Shown: one piece after another, positions 44,729 through 55,949 of the stretch
Numbering within the stretch: position 1 is the stretch's first letter
Layout: the number at the start of each line of letters is the position of its first letter
Assembly (NCBI GenBank): GCA_903868145.1
Contig: CAIPTY010000080.1
Location: 1-64,000, forward strand
DNA from: an uncultured Desulfuromonadales bacterium
Lineage (GTDB): Bacteria; Desulfobacterota; Desulfuromonadia; Geobacterales; Pseudopelobacteraceae
DNA: 64,000 nt
Reading direction: 5' to 3'
Translations under genes and position numbers: made by a program
The notes under the pieces: model-generated
Database searches by the model: none
What the model was told of the DNA's origin: nothing
The model's input: the letters and a program-made list of their open reading frames with translations, nothing else

Positions 44729-44845
44729 CACTAAGTTCCCCTTGTTTTCTAGTCTAACGCCATTCGGGTCAATCTTCGAGCAGGATCATGGACGTTTCCC
44801 CTACGTACCACACTACTCCTGCCCAGGTCAAAACAAACAACCCCC

Positions 44846-44875
44846 TTGCATACAGAAGCGTCTTGCACGTATTCT
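44846..44875 (+). promoter_or_regulatory. Probable sigma-70 promoter of asnS
   Basis: TTGCAT (44846-44851), 18-base spacer, TATTCT (44870-44875), 29 bases before ATG 44905. Confidence 0.5.
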
Positions 44876-44904
44876 GTTCGGATACCACAAGCGGAGAAAT
44901 GTCC

Positions 44905-46284
<1,380 letters not shown>

Positions 46285-46286
46285 GC

Positions 46287-46568
46287 ATGCATATTTTTTG
46301 CCTTGAAATCCACCTGTCACTCCCTTCCCGTTCCCTCAAAGAAAAGCGCGGCATTGTCAAGAGTATCCTCGGACGGGCGCGCAACCGCTTCAATACCGCC
46401 TGTGCCGAAGTTGACCGGCAGGATAACGCAACCGCTGCGGTGCTGGGGTTTATTACGGTCAGTCCGGACAAAACCATTGCGCGCTCGGTGCTGGAGCGAA
46501 TTGAGGATTGGATCTACGATAACTGGCCGGATGTCGAGATCAGCGGGGCGGACATTTCCGAGGTGTAA
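46287..46568 (+). CDS. DUF503 family protein
   Basis: 93 residues: LEIHLSLPSRSLKEKRGIVKSIL at the start and a C-terminal beta-strand/helix (IEDWIYDNWPDVEISG). DUF503 (YlxP-like) proteins have a ferredoxin-like fold and are often found near ribosome-maturation genes; exact role unknown. ATG 46287 is 2 bases after the asnS stop, so the two are cotranscribed. Confidence 0.85.
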   Translation: MHIFCLEIHLSLPSRSLKEKRGIVKSILGRARNRFNTACAEVDRQDNATAAVLGFITVSPDKTIARSVLERIEDWIYDNWPDVEISGADISEV

Positions 46569-46600
46569 CCGCTGCATAGAACCGGAACATCACAGTTTTA

Positions 46601-46629
46601 TTGACACCCCCCCTGATTCAGGCTATTCT
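46601..46629 (+). promoter_or_regulatory. Sigma-70 promoter of the pgpH-ybeY-dgkA cluster
   Basis: TTGACA (46601-46606), 17-base spacer, TATTCT (46624-46629). It lies in the 134-base gap after the DUF503 gene and gives a ~68-base leader before ATG 46703. Confidence 0.75.
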
Positions 46630-46702
46630 TCAATTTTATTTCAATCACTTACACGTCGCCCGTGTAACTGAACCAAACCTGTTTCGCCACTTGTGATAGA
46701 TT

Positions 46703-49150
46703 ATGCCGGACCAAAACGGTACCCATCAGGATCAGAACACGCTGACCTATTTGAGCAAACTGGGCTCAAACCTCTTCGATTCTGTGATACGGAGGTTTTC
46801 AGATCCCCGGACAGCCCGCCGCAACAGGTTTATCCTTCTGGTATCCACTGCCGCGCTGTTGACCATACTCGTCCTTCCCAATCAGCATTTCTCAACGGTT
46901 TCGTTCAAAGTTGGCGATATCGCCACCTCCGATATCCGCGCCACTGACGAGTTTCTGGTCGAAGATCAGGCTCTGACCGAACAGCGACGGAAGGAAGTCG
47001 CCGCCAATGCCCCGGCCATCTACAATTTAAGCGACCGGGTTCCCTCGTACATTGTCGGAAAACTGGAACTGGCGCTCGCATCAATCCGTACAGAGCGTAC
47101 GGCTAAAGTCCAGAAGAGCCCTGAAGAATGGCGAAAAATCCTGATACCGCAGCTTGACACAGAGCTGAGCGACGCCGATATCCGCGCCCTTACCCGCATC
47201 AAGTCTGATACTGCACTCACCGCAGATATCAAAAAGCTGCTGGATGAACTGTATCATCGCAAGATCGTCCTGGACGGCAAGGTGTTTCAGACTGACGCCC
47301 GTCGCGGCATCGAGATTCTCAGTGATGACGGTCATTTCATCGGGGCCGGAGATTCTACCACCAGTTTCACCGAAATTGCCGAAGCCCGGAGAATGGTTGC
47401 CGGATGGTCGTTTTCGGGACTGGGCGAACCGGGTGACGCCGGCAGACTTTCTGCACTGATTGCCCGCATCCTGCTGCCCAATTTCTTCTTCAATAAGGAG
47501 AGCACCGAAGCCCGCAGTAAATCCGCCATCGAAACGGTTCGCCCCGTGCTTTTCAAGGTGCAGAAGGGCGAAATGATCGTCCGGTCAGGCGAACGGATCA
47601 GCTCGGAGCAGGCTCGAAAACTGGGTAAAATTTTTCAGGAAAACCGTAATGACAGCCGTATGATGACCGCTGTCGGCATTTTTGCCCTGGTTCTGGTGCT
47701 CTTTTATTTTCCCTACCGGTTCGCCTGCAAAAACATTCGCAAGTTCAACCCCAGCAACAAGGACATCCTGATCCTGTCGCTGCTGATCATCAGCAGCTTC
47801 TTCGTTTTTAAAACTGCGATGCTGATCACCAATAACATCGGCCCTGTGTTTCCCCACATAGATACGCGCAACTATTTCTACCTGCTCCCATTTGCCACCG
47901 GTGCCATGGTCGTGCGCGTTTTTATCAACTCCGAGGTGGCGCTGGTCTACTGTGCCATCCTTGCCCCATTGCTGGGCATCATGTTCAACAACAGCATGAC
48001 TATCGTCATCTACGCCATGATGGGAAGCATCGTCGGGGCTCACGGCATGCGGCAGTGTTCAGACAGGAGCACTATCTATGCCGCCGGACTGAAGGTATCC
48101 GTAGTTAATCTGGCCCTTGGACTGGCTTTCCAGACCATGAACAACACACTCTTCAGCATGCAGACCGTCTACGTGGCCATCTTCGCCGTTGTGGGCGGCA
48201 TTCTCGGTTCCGGCTTCGCGTCCGGTTTAATCCCCGTTATCGAAACCCTTTTCAACTACACCACCGATATCAAAATGCTGGAGTTGGCGAACCTCAATTC
48301 ACCGCTGCTGCGGGATCTGATGGTACGGGCGCCCGGCACCTACCACCACAGCGTTGTGGTAGGCAACCTGGTCGAGGCCGCCGCCGAGTCAATCGGCGCC
48401 AACCCATTGCTGGCAAGGGTCGCCGCCTACTACCACGATATCGGCAAGGCATCAAAACCGCTCTATTTCATCGAGAACCAGGGGGGTGAGGAAAATCGCC
48501 ATGACAAGCTGACCCCGAGTATGAGCGCCCTGATACTGATCTCACACATCAAGGAAGGAGCTGAACTTGCGCGGGAAAAGCACCTCGGACAGCCGATTAT
48601 CGACATCATCCGCCAGCACCATGGCACGGGCCTGATCAAATTTTTCTACGACCGGGCCAAGTCACAGGCCAGGGGTACCGGCCAGATTGTGGAAGAGAAG
48701 GATTTTCGCTATCCGGGCCCCAAACCCCAGACCAGGGAGGCCGGCATTGTCATGCTGGCCGACTGCGTTGAGGCTGCTTCACGCACATTGGTCAATCCAA
48801 CACCCGACCGGATTCAGGGACTGGTTCAAAACATCATCAACCGGATCTTTACCGATGGCCAACTGGACGAATGCGAGTTGACCCTCAAAAACCTGCATGA
48901 AATTGCAAAAAGCTTTAACCGCATCCTGAACGGCATATTCCACCATCGTATCGATTACCCCGACCCGGCTTACAAGGGGGGCAACGGGATTAAAAAGCAG
49001 GAACATCGAACGGATACAGGCGAACATTCCAGACACGGAGACATGCAGAGTGACCATATTGTTGAGCAACCGCCAGAGAAGGCATCGGATCAGTCCCCGT
49101 CATATCAAAAAGGCAGCGGGGAGGATCTTAAGCGGCTTGGGATGTTCTGA
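46703..49150 (+). CDS. pgpH: 7TM-HD (PgpH-like) c-di-AMP phosphodiesterase
   Basis: 815 residues. One N-terminal helix, a ~240-residue extracellular domain (7TMR-HDED; SFKVGDIATSDIRATDEFLVED in pieces), seven membrane helices (~310-510), then a cytoplasmic HD domain with ARVAAYYHDIGKASKPLYF and HHGTGLIKFFYDRA. PgpH hydrolyses cyclic di-AMP in Gram-positives and is proposed to do so in other phyla. The C-terminus has a polar tail after IDYPDPAYKGG that overlaps ybeY by 101 bases. Confidence 0.9.
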   Translation: MPDQNGTHQDQNTLTYLSKLGSNLFDSVIRRFSDPRTARRNRFILLVSTAALLTILVLPNQHFSTVSFKVGDIATSDIRATDEFLVEDQALTEQRRKEVAANAPAIYNLSDRVPSYIVGKLELALASIRTERTAKVQKSPEEWRKILIPQLDTELSDADIRALTRIKSDTALTADIKKLLDELYHRKIVLDGKVFQTDARRGIEILSDDGHFIGAGDSTTSFTEIAEARRMVAGWSFSGLGEPGDAGRLSALIARILLPNFFFNKESTEARSKSAIETVRPVLFKVQKGEMIVRSGERISSEQARKLGKIFQENRNDSRMMTAVGIFALVLVLFYFPYRFACKNIRKFNPSNKDILILSLLIISSFFVFKTAMLITNNIGPVFPHIDTRNYFYLLPFATGAMVVRVFINSEVALVYCAILAPLLGIMFNNSMTIVIYAMMGSIVGAHGMRQCSDRSTIYAAGLKVSVVNLALGLAFQTMNNTLFSMQTVYVAIFAVVGGILGSGFASGLIPVIETLFNYTTDIKMLELANLNSPLLRDLMVRAPGTYHHSVVVGNLVEAAAESIGANPLLARVAAYYHDIGKASKPLYFIENQGGEENRHDKLTPSMSALILISHIKEGAELAREKHLGQPIIDIIRQHHGTGLIKFFYDRAKSQARGTGQIVEEKDFRYPGPKPQTREAGIVMLADCVEAASRTLVNPTPDRIQGLVQNIINRIFTDGQLDECELTLKNLHEIAKSFNRILNGIFHHRIDYPDPAYKGGNGIKKQEHRTDTGEHSRHGDMQSDHIVEQPPEKASDQSPSYQKGSGEDLKRLGMF

Positions 49151-49520
49151 AGAGACCGAACTATCCGTCTCGATCGTTGGAGACCGCTCCATACGCCGCA
49201 TCAACCGCAATTATCTTGCGAAGGACCATCCGACCAACGTGATCTCGTTTTCACTCCGGGAAGGAGATTGCGGTGCCATCAACAGCCACCTTCTGGGCGA
49301 TGTCATCATTTCTGCCGACACCGCTGCACGGGAGGCGGAAACAGGCGGTATTGATACGGGCGAGAGGCTTCTGTTCCTGCTCATGCACGGCATCCTCCAC
49401 CTGTGCGGTTATGACCACGAACGCAGCGGCGAGGCCGAGGCCCGGAGAATGGAATCAAAGGAGAAGGAACTATTCAGAACTCTGAAGAAGGAAGGGTTGT
49501 TAAACCCGACCGGTTCATAG
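49050..49520 (+). CDS. ybeY: Endoribonuclease YbeY (16S rRNA maturation)
   Basis: 156 residues. The metal site HGILHLCGYDHE (His-x3-His-x5-His) is intact and LSNRQRRHRISPRHIK matches the family start, so GTG 49050 is a good start although it lies 101 bases inside pgpH. YbeY matures the 16S rRNA 3' end and serves in ribosome quality control. The last six or seven residues (LNPTGS) are probably a read-through tail: one base at 49501 separates TTA from a TGA stop in the GTGA overlap pattern (see finding on dgkA). Confidence 0.9.
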   Translation: MTILLSNRQRRHRISPRHIKKAAGRILSGLGCSEETELSVSIVGDRSIRRINRNYLAKDHPTNVISFSLREGDCGAINSHLLGDVIISADTAAREAETGGIDTGERLLFLLMHGILHLCGYDHERSGEAEARRMESKEKELFRTLKKEGLLNPTGS

Positions 49521-49576
49521 ATTCGGCCAACTGTGCCATCGAAGGCATCCTGCATGCCGCACGCACGGAAAAGCAT

Positions 49577-50209
49577 ATGCGCAGGCACTTTATTGCGGCC
49601 GTTGCGGTGTTGCTGGCCGCCCTTTTTCTGCGGGTGCAACCCCTGGAATTCGCCCTGCTGGCTCTCTCCATCCTGTTCGTGCTGTTTGCAGAGCTTATGA
49701 ATACAGCGGTTGAAGCCGTTGTAGACCTGGTTTCACCGGGCTTTCATCCTCTGGCCAAGATTGCCAAGGACACCGCCGCCGGTGCGGTGCTGATGGCGGC
49801 CTGCGGGGCTGCAATCATGGGCTACCTGACCCTGGCCACGTATGTCATGCCGCCGTATCGGGAGGTTCTCGTCATGTTCGGAGCTCCATCCGACCTAGGT
49901 ACAATCGTTTCCGTTCTGGTCGTCACCATCGCCGTTATCATGGTAAAAGCGTTGACAGGCACCGGCTCGCCGCTTCATGGCGGTATTCCGAGCGGCCACG
50001 CAGCGGTGGCCTTTTCCATCGCCACGGCAATTTCGCTCAACACGCGGGACCCGCTGATTTCACTGCTCTGCCTCGCTCTCGCTGCCATGGTCAGCCACTC
50101 ACGGCTGCTGATGCGGATTCATACCCTGCGCGAACTGGCGCTCGGTTCCTTCATCGGCGCCGGGATTACCATCATAGTCATGCTGATATTCAAATCAATC
50201 GGAGGATGA
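49577..50209 (+). CDS. dgkA: Diacylglycerol/undecaprenol kinase fused to PAP2 phosphatase, start codon lost
   Basis: From ATG 49577: 210 residues. Residues 1-85 form a DgkA-type kinase (LFAELMNTAVEAVVDL) and the C-terminal half a PAP2 phosphatase (GIPSGHAAVAFSIA, SHSRLLMRIHTLRELALG). DgkA homology (KPDRFIDSANCAIEGILHAA, residues -25 to -6) continues upstream in frame to codon 49502, but no ATG, GTG or TTG precedes it; codon 49499-49501 is GTT where GTG would give the GTGA overlap used elsewhere. The annotated ATG therefore gives a shortened kinase. Role: recycling of lipid phosphates. Confidence 0.8.
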   Translation: MRRHFIAAVAVLLAALFLRVQPLEFALLALSILFVLFAELMNTAVEAVVDLVSPGFHPLAKIAKDTAAGAVLMAACGAAIMGYLTLATYVMPPYREVLVMFGAPSDLGTIVSVLVVTIAVIMVKALTGTGSPLHGGIPSGHAAVAFSIATAISLNTRDPLISLLCLALAAMVSHSRLLMRIHTLRELALGSFIGAGITIIVMLIFKSIGG

Positions 50210-51072
50210 AACCAGTGGAAGAGGGCGGTAGTAGGAAGTCCGGTTTTATCGAACTGGTCAGCCGGTTCGTGACCGGACGCAAAAAGATTACCGAAGAAGA
50301 GATTCACGATTTTATCGAAGCGAGTGCGGAAGAAGGATTGGTAAACGAAGAAGAGAGCGAGATGATCCGCTCAATTTTTTCACTCCGCACGACAGTGGTG
50401 CGCGAGATCATGGTTCCCCGCACCGACATGGCCTGTGTGGGAACGGAGGCCACCGTCCGGGAGGTGCTGGATACGATCATCGCCTGCGGCCACTCCCGCA
50501 TCCCGGTGTACGAACAGAGCATCGACAATATCATCGGCCTGCTCTACGCCAAGGATCTTCTCAAGCATTGGGGAGACGACGAAGAAGGAGTTCAGGTGCG
50601 TTCCATCATGCGCGCACCGTACTTCATACCCGAGACAAAAAATCTTGAGCAGCTTCTGCAGGAGTTCAAGCGCAAACGGGTTCATCTGGCCATCGTGATA
50701 GACGAGTACGGCGGCACGTCAGGCCTGATAACCATCGAAGACCTGCTGGAGCAGATCGTGGGTGACATCCAGGACGAGTACGACCGCGAGGAAGCGCTCT
50801 TCTGCGTCAACGCTGACGGATCCATTACCGCCGACGGCCGCATGCCGGTTGAAGAACTCGAAGAACATTTTGATGTTGAGATCGAACGAGACAAGTTTGA
50901 TTCCGTCGGAGGCCTGATTTTTCATCTTACGGGAAAAATCCCCGCTGCCGGTGATGTCATTGAAGGCGTCGGTCTGAATCTGGCCATACTGGAAGCCGAC
51001 GAACGCAGGATCAAAAAAGTCTGCATCGCCCGTATCGTCTCGACTGCAGAATCAAAGCAGGGTGGCGAATGA
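50206..51072 (+). CDS. corC: CBS-domain/CorC_HlyC protein (CorC/TlyC family)
   Basis: 288 residues with no membrane part: an N-terminal helical lead ([16 protein letters not shown]), two CBS domains ([52 protein letters not shown] in pieces) and a CorC_HlyC domain ([13 protein letters not shown]). Family members are linked to magnesium/cobalt handling and, in Gram-negatives, lie next to lnt and ybeY as here. ATG overlaps the previous stop (ATGA). Confidence 0.9.
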   Translation: MKPVEEGGSRKSGFIELVSRFVTGRKKITEEEIHDFIEASAEEGLVNEEESEMIRSIFSLRTTVVREIMVPRTDMACVGTEATVREVLDTIIACGHSRIPVYEQSIDNIIGLLYAKDLLKHWGDDEEGVQVRSIMRAPYFIPETKNLEQLLQEFKRKRVHLAIVIDEYGGTSGLITIEDLLEQIVGDIQDEYDREEALFCVNADGSITADGRMPVEELEEHFDVEIERDKFDSVGGLIFHLTGKIPAAGDVIEGVGLNLAILEADERRIKKVCIARIVSTAESKQGGE

Positions 51073-52637
51073 TCGTTCGCGATCTGTCAATCCGGCTGGC
51101 TCAGATGTTTGACCGCCCGGGTCTGCTTGCAATGCTGTCCGGCACGTTGATAGCGCTCTCCTTCCCCAGCATCGGTCTTTCATTTCTCGCCTGGGTGGCA
51201 CTGGTGCCCCTCCTGATCGCCCTGGAAGGGGTATCAGTCCGCAGGGCGTTCCGGCTGGGTCTCACCTGTGGCGTGGTCGCCTACACCGGCATTTTGTACT
51301 GGATCAACATCGTCATCGTCTATTACGGACACCTGCCCTGGGCGGCCAGTATCCCGGTCTGGTCGGTGCTGATACTCTGGATGGCGCTGTTTTACGGTGC
51401 CGCGGCCATGCTGGCGTGCGCCGGTGAAAAGGTCGGCATAAAGCCGGTTTTCAGCCTGCCGGTTGCCTGGGTGGCCGGGGATATGATCCGCTCCGTGATC
51501 ATGACCGGGGCTCCCTGGTCCATGCTGGGACACTCCCAGTACCGCATACTCCCCCTGATCCAGATCGCCGACATCTGCGGCGTATATGGCATAACCCTGC
51601 TGATCGTACTGGCAAATGTGATTCTCTACCGCGTCATAAGAGCCGTTTCCGGGGCAGGCGTTCCCTATCCGGTCAAGAGCGCTCTGCTGCTGCTGGTTCT
51701 GCTGATAGCGACCCTTTTTTACGGTTTCAACCGCCTGACCAGCGTGAATGCTTCAGTGGCAGCCCCGCTCCGCGTCGCCCTGATTCAGGGCAACATCGCC
51801 CAGGATGTCAAGTGGAGCCAGGCTTTTCGGGACGAAACTCTGGACATCTATGAACGGCTGACCCGTGAAGCGGCAAAGGGAGGGGTCGATCTGGTGGTCT
51901 GGCCGGAGAGCGCGGTTCCCTTCTTCCTCCAGGACGAGCTGCAGCATGCCGAACGAATCAAAAGGCTGGCGCGTGATATTTCGGCATACATGATCATCGG
52001 CAGTCCGGCCCATGAGGTGCGTAACGGGAAACGGGTCTACCTGAACAGCGCCTTCGCCCTGTCGCCATCCGGTGACATCATCGGCAGGAGCGACAAGATT
52101 CACCTGGTTCCTTTCGGCGAATATGTGCCGCTGGGAAAATTCTTCCCCTTTGTCACCAAGCTTGTGGCGGGTATCGGCGATTTTTCACCCGGCGAGCGGG
52201 CCACACCGCTGGCAATCGGTCAGACCCGCATAGGTACACTGGTATGTGCCGAGGCAGTATTTCCGGAGCTGGGACGTTCTTACGCCAATAATGGCGCCCG
52301 CATTCTGGCAAATATCACCAACGATGCCTGGTTTGGCCGTTCCTCGGCTCCCTACCAGCATCTCTCCATCGCCGTTTTCAGAGCCGTTGAGACACGTACA
52401 CCGCTGATTCGTGCCGCCAACACCGGTATAACCGCCTTTGTGGACCAGAACGGTCATATTAAAACCATGACCGGGCTGTTTGTGGAGGGGTTCCGTATCG
52501 GCGAAGTCAGACCGGGAAGCGGTGATTCGATCTATCTGAAAATCGGTGATGCACCCGCCTGGCTGTGTGTGCTGCTGACCGCCGGGCTGGTTGTGATGAT
52601 CCGGATCAGACGAAAAAATATCATACCGAAGGAGTAG
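51069..52637 (+). CDS. lnt: Apolipoprotein N-acyltransferase
   Basis: 522 residues: five to six N-terminal membrane helices, then a periplasmic nitrilase-fold domain with catalytic Glu in [14 protein letters not shown], Lys in [15 protein letters not shown] and Cys in [13 protein letters not shown]. It adds the third acyl chain to lipoproteins. ATG overlaps the corC stop (ATGA). Confidence 0.95.
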   Translation: MIVRDLSIRLAQMFDRPGLLAMLSGTLIALSFPSIGLSFLAWVALVPLLIALEGVSVRRAFRLGLTCGVVAYTGILYWINIVIVYYGHLPWAASIPVWSVLILWMALFYGAAAMLACAGEKVGIKPVFSLPVAWVAGDMIRSVIMTGAPWSMLGHSQYRILPLIQIADICGVYGITLLIVLANVILYRVIRAVSGAGVPYPVKSALLLLVLLIATLFYGFNRLTSVNASVAAPLRVALIQGNIAQDVKWSQAFRDETLDIYERLTREAAKGGVDLVVWPESAVPFFLQDELQHAERIKRLARDISAYMIIGSPAHEVRNGKRVYLNSAFALSPSGDIIGRSDKIHLVPFGEYVPLGKFFPFVTKLVAGIGDFSPGERATPLAIGQTRIGTLVCAEAVFPELGRSYANNGARILANITNDAWFGRSSAPYQHLSIAVFRAVETRTPLIRAANTGITAFVDQNGHIKTMTGLFVEGFRIGEVRPGSGDSIYLKIGDAPAWLCVLLTAGLVVMIRIRRKNIIPKE

Positions 52638-52640
52638 ACC

Positions 52641-53760
52641 ATGTTTCGTGAGGAAATTGCACGGCTGAATGACTATGAAGAGCGCACCGCCAAGCTCCGG
52701 GGGTCACTTTGACGTAGAGACCAAACGTGAATCGATCCAGGAGATCGAGTCGATCATGGCGGTTCCGGGATTCTGGGATGATACCGCAAAATCCCAGCAT
52801 ATTATTCGGGAACGCACCGCACTGGAAAAAATCGTTCAGATGTGGGACTCACTCACCAGGCAGATCGAAGACCTGCGGGTGATGATAGAACTGGGTGAAG
52901 AAGCACAGGATGGCCAGGCACTGGCCGAGGTTGCAGCCATGAACGACCGGCTCCAGCAGGTGCTTGATTCGGCCGAGTTTCAGCGGATGCTTTCCGGGCC
53001 GCATGACCGCAACTCGTGCTTTATTTCGATCAACCCCGGCGCCGGTGGCACGGAATCCCAGGACTGGGCCGAGATGATCTTGCGCATGTACCTGCGTTAC
53101 TGTGAGAAAAAAGGGTGGAAGACCACCATCACCGACTATCAGGATGGTGACGAAGCCGGACTCAAATCGGTCACCTTCAACGTTACGGGTGAATACGCCT
53201 ACGGCCATCTCAAGGCCGAAGCGGGCATCCACCGCCTGGTGCGCATCTCTCCTTTTGACAGCAATGCGCGCCGCCACACATCCTTCGCTTCGATGTACGC
53301 CTTTCCGGAAATCGAGGAAGAGGACATCGATATCAAAATCAGCGATACCGATCTGAAGATAGACACCTTCCGTTCCGGCGGAGCCGGTGGCCAGCACGTC
53401 AATACCACAGACTCCGCCGTACGGATAACCCATATTCCCAGCGGTATCATCGTCGCCTGCCAGAGCGAGCGCAGCCAGATCTCCAACCGTGCCACCGCCA
53501 TGAAGGTGCTGCGCGCCAGGCTGTATGAGCGTGAGGTCGAAAATCGAAAGGACAAGGCTAACGAGATTGCTGCCGAGAAGAAGGATATCGCCTGGGGCAG
53601 CCAGATTCGCTCCTACGTGCTGCACCCCTATAAAATGGTCAAAGACCTGCGCACCGGCGTGGAGACCGGCAACACAGACGCCGTGCTTGATGGCGGACTG
53701 GAGGATTTTGTGGTCGCTTATCTGATGGGTGTCAGACGCAATGTCACCGATGCGGAATAA
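52641..53760 (+). CDS. prfB: Peptide chain release factor 2, with programmed +1 frameshift
   Basis: 372 residues after recoding. Zero frame runs from ATG 52641 (GGAG upstream) for 23 codons to TGA 52710-52712; translation continues +1 from GAC 52711. RF2 motifs: SPF (recognition of UGA/UAA) in RISPFDSNARRHTSF and GGQ in RSGGAGGQHVNTTDSA. It recognises UGA and UAA. A start at 52669 in the second frame is wrong: it omits the family N-terminus. Confidence 0.95.
52693..52713 (+). promoter_or_regulatory. prfB autoregulatory frameshift site
   Basis: CTC-CGG-GGG-TCA-CTT-TGA-C: an internal Shine-Dalgarno-like GGGGG, then CTT followed by TGA C, the slippery stop used by RF2 genes. When RF2 is scarce the ribosome shifts +1 and makes more RF2. 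CTT TGA C is the standard slip; the SD-like part is CGGGGGT in place of AGGGGGT. Confidence 0.92.
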
Positions 53761-53805
53761 TTTGTTCTTTACTCCACTAACTACTTTTGGATACTATCTC
53801 ACACC

Positions 53806-54642
53806 ATGAAACGTGCCGTAATCATAACTCTGCTGCTTCTGGCCGTGGCCCTGCCTGCCATAGCGGCCAAATCAGAAGGTCTCAGCCGTATCGGCTATGC
53901 CATCCAGATGGGCGCCTTCTCCGACGTGAAGAATGCCGAGCGTTTCACCGCACGGCTCCAGGCCAAAGGTATCGAGGCCTTTTACTTTCGCAAGGACAAT
54001 GGCGTCTACGCGGTGCGATTCGGTGATTTCCCATCCAGGGAGAAGGCTCGCACCGCTGCAAACAGACTTGTGGCAGACCGTCTGATTGACTCCTATTATA
54101 TTGCCCCGCCCAATGAGATTGTTTTTGTCAAACCACTGGGACCTGTCTGGCAGAAAACGCGCCCGCCAGAGATCACAGCGCCGCCTGACAGACCACGCTC
54201 CGACACCACCAGGCCGATTGAACCGCACGATACGCCGCCCCCGAAAACCACCGCAAAGGGCGACAGGGATATGGGTGCCATTGCCGCCCGGACTGCCGAA
54301 CGTTTTGTCGGCATTCCCTATCGCTGGGGCGGTGAGAACGTCGTCGACGGCATGGACTGCAGCGGTTTCGTCCGCGCGGTCTACAACCTGTGCGGCCTCA
54401 GCATCCCGCGCACCTCGCGCGACCAGTTCAAGGCCGGTGAACCGGTTCTCAAGAACGACCTGCGCGAGGGGGATCTGGTGTTTTTCGGCTCATCCGAGGA
54501 GACCATCAGTCATGTCGGCATCTATGTGGGCAATCGCAAGTTCGTCCACGCCCCCCGCCGGGGTGAGGATATCCGCGTGACCTCCGTCGAGGAGAGTTAT
54601 TTCGAAAGACGCTTCATGGGCGGAAGAAGGTATTTTCAGTAG
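53806..54642 (+). CDS. SPOR-NlpC/P60 cell-wall hydrolase
   Basis: 278 residues. Signal peptide (LLLLAVALPAIAA), SPOR domain ~25-100 (YAIQMGAFSDVKNAERF, YAVRFGDFPSREKA), proline-rich linker, NlpC/P60 domain ~160-278 with catalytic Cys in GMDCSGFVRAVYNL and His in ISHVGIYVGNRKFVHA. SPOR binds denuded septal peptidoglycan and NlpC/P60 cleaves cross-link peptides. No clear ribosome site before ATG 53806. Confidence 0.9.
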   Translation: MKRAVIITLLLLAVALPAIAAKSEGLSRIGYAIQMGAFSDVKNAERFTARLQAKGIEAFYFRKDNGVYAVRFGDFPSREKARTAANRLVADRLIDSYYIAPPNEIVFVKPLGPVWQKTRPPEITAPPDRPRSDTTRPIEPHDTPPPKTTAKGDRDMGAIAARTAERFVGIPYRWGGENVVDGMDCSGFVRAVYNLCGLSIPRTSRDQFKAGEPVLKNDLREGDLVFFGSSEETISHVGIYVGNRKFVHAPRRGEDIRVTSVEESYFERRFMGGRRYFQ

Positions 54643-54655
54643 CACCGAGGACACC

Positions 54656-55897
54656 ATGGCCATCATCAAACCATTCCGGGCACTGCGCCCCCCTGCAATA
54701 CATGCTGAAAGTGTGGCCGCCCTCCCCTACGATGTGATGAACGTCGAAGAAGCACGCGGGATGGCGGCCGGCAATCCGTACAGCTTCCTCCATGTCTCAC
54801 GCCCCGAGATCGATCTGCCTGGCGATATCGACTGTCACGACGAGCCGGTCTACGTGCAGGGGCAGAGGAATCTAGCGGAATTCATCCGGCAGGATATTCT
54901 GGTTCAGGATCGCCGTGACTGCTACTACGTCTACCGCCAGAAGATGGGAAACATCATGCAGACAGGTCTGGTGGCCTGCACCAGTGTGGATGACTACCAG
55001 AGCGGCGTGATAAAGAAGCACGAGCATACCAGACCCGACAAGGAAGACGACCGCGTCAGGCATATCGATTATCTGAACGCCAACGACGAGCCGGTTTTTT
55101 ATATCTCCCGTACCTGCGGCGAGGTGGAGGGTATTATCGAAGGGGTGAGCAACGGGCTGCCCGAATACGACTTTGTCTGCGATGACGGTGTCGGTCACAC
55201 CGTCTGGGTGATATGCGATACGATGGTGATCGAGCGTCTGACGACACTGTTCGCGGCGATTCCGCGTTTGTACGTGGCCGACGGGCACCACCGCAGCGCA
55301 GCCGCCGGCCGGGTGCGGGAGCTCCGCAAAAGCGATAACTCCGCACATAACGGACGGGAGGAGTACAACTTTTTTCTGACCGTGATCTTCCCGGAGAACC
55401 AGCTCAACATAATGCCCTATAACCGGGTGCTTAAAGATCTTAATGGCCTGAGTGCCGTAGAACTTATCACCCGCTTGAAAAACCACTTTGACATCGTACA
55501 CGCACAGCACCCGGTCGTTCCTGAAAAACGCCACCATTTCGGGATGTACCTGGATGGAACCTGGTATCACCTGCACGCCAGAGACTCCATCGTCAACGAA
55601 GCCGACACGGTCAACCGGCTGGATGTCTCCATCCTCCAGCACAACGTGCTCAGTTCTCTGCTCGGCATCCACAACCCCCGCACCGACAAGCGCATTCACT
55701 TCGTCGGCGGAATACGGGGCAACGAAGAGCTGGTCAAGCTGGTTGATTCAGGCGAATGTGCCGTAGCCTTCTCACTCTACCCAACCTCCATCCACGAGCT
55801 GATCGAACTGGCAGACCAGGATCAGATCATGCCGCCCAAATCGACCTGGTTCGAACCGAAGCTCCGCAGCGGACTGTTTGTGCACCTGTTGAGTTAG
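54656..55897 (+). CDS. DUF1015 family protein
   Basis: 413 residues, the family length. Typical segments: FRALRPPAIHAESVAALPYDVM at the start, LYVADGHHRSAAAGRV, and DPFL-type region replaced by NQLNIMPYNRVLKDLNGL. Conserved in many bacteria, unknown function; often near serine/one-carbon genes. GAGGA precedes ATG 54656. Confidence 0.88.
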   Translation: MAIIKPFRALRPPAIHAESVAALPYDVMNVEEARGMAAGNPYSFLHVSRPEIDLPGDIDCHDEPVYVQGQRNLAEFIRQDILVQDRRDCYYVYRQKMGNIMQTGLVACTSVDDYQSGVIKKHEHTRPDKEDDRVRHIDYLNANDEPVFYISRTCGEVEGIIEGVSNGLPEYDFVCDDGVGHTVWVICDTMVIERLTTLFAAIPRLYVADGHHRSAAAGRVRELRKSDNSAHNGREEYNFFLTVIFPENQLNIMPYNRVLKDLNGLSAVELITRLKNHFDIVHAQHPVVPEKRHHFGMYLDGTWYHLHARDSIVNEADTVNRLDVSILQHNVLSSLLGIHNPRTDKRIHFVGGIRGNEELVKLVDSGECAVAFSLYPTSIHELIELADQDQIMPPKSTWFEPKLRSGLFVHLLS

Positions 55898-55949
55898 CTC
55901 GCAGAATGAACGTTAGAAAAGGTGCCAGAGCCATTGTAGAGATAGAACC

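Noticed and set aside
52641-52712. A frameshift error or pseudogene in prfB
   Set aside because: The break is CTT-TGA-C after a Shine-Dalgarno-like run, the conserved programmed frameshift of RF2 genes.
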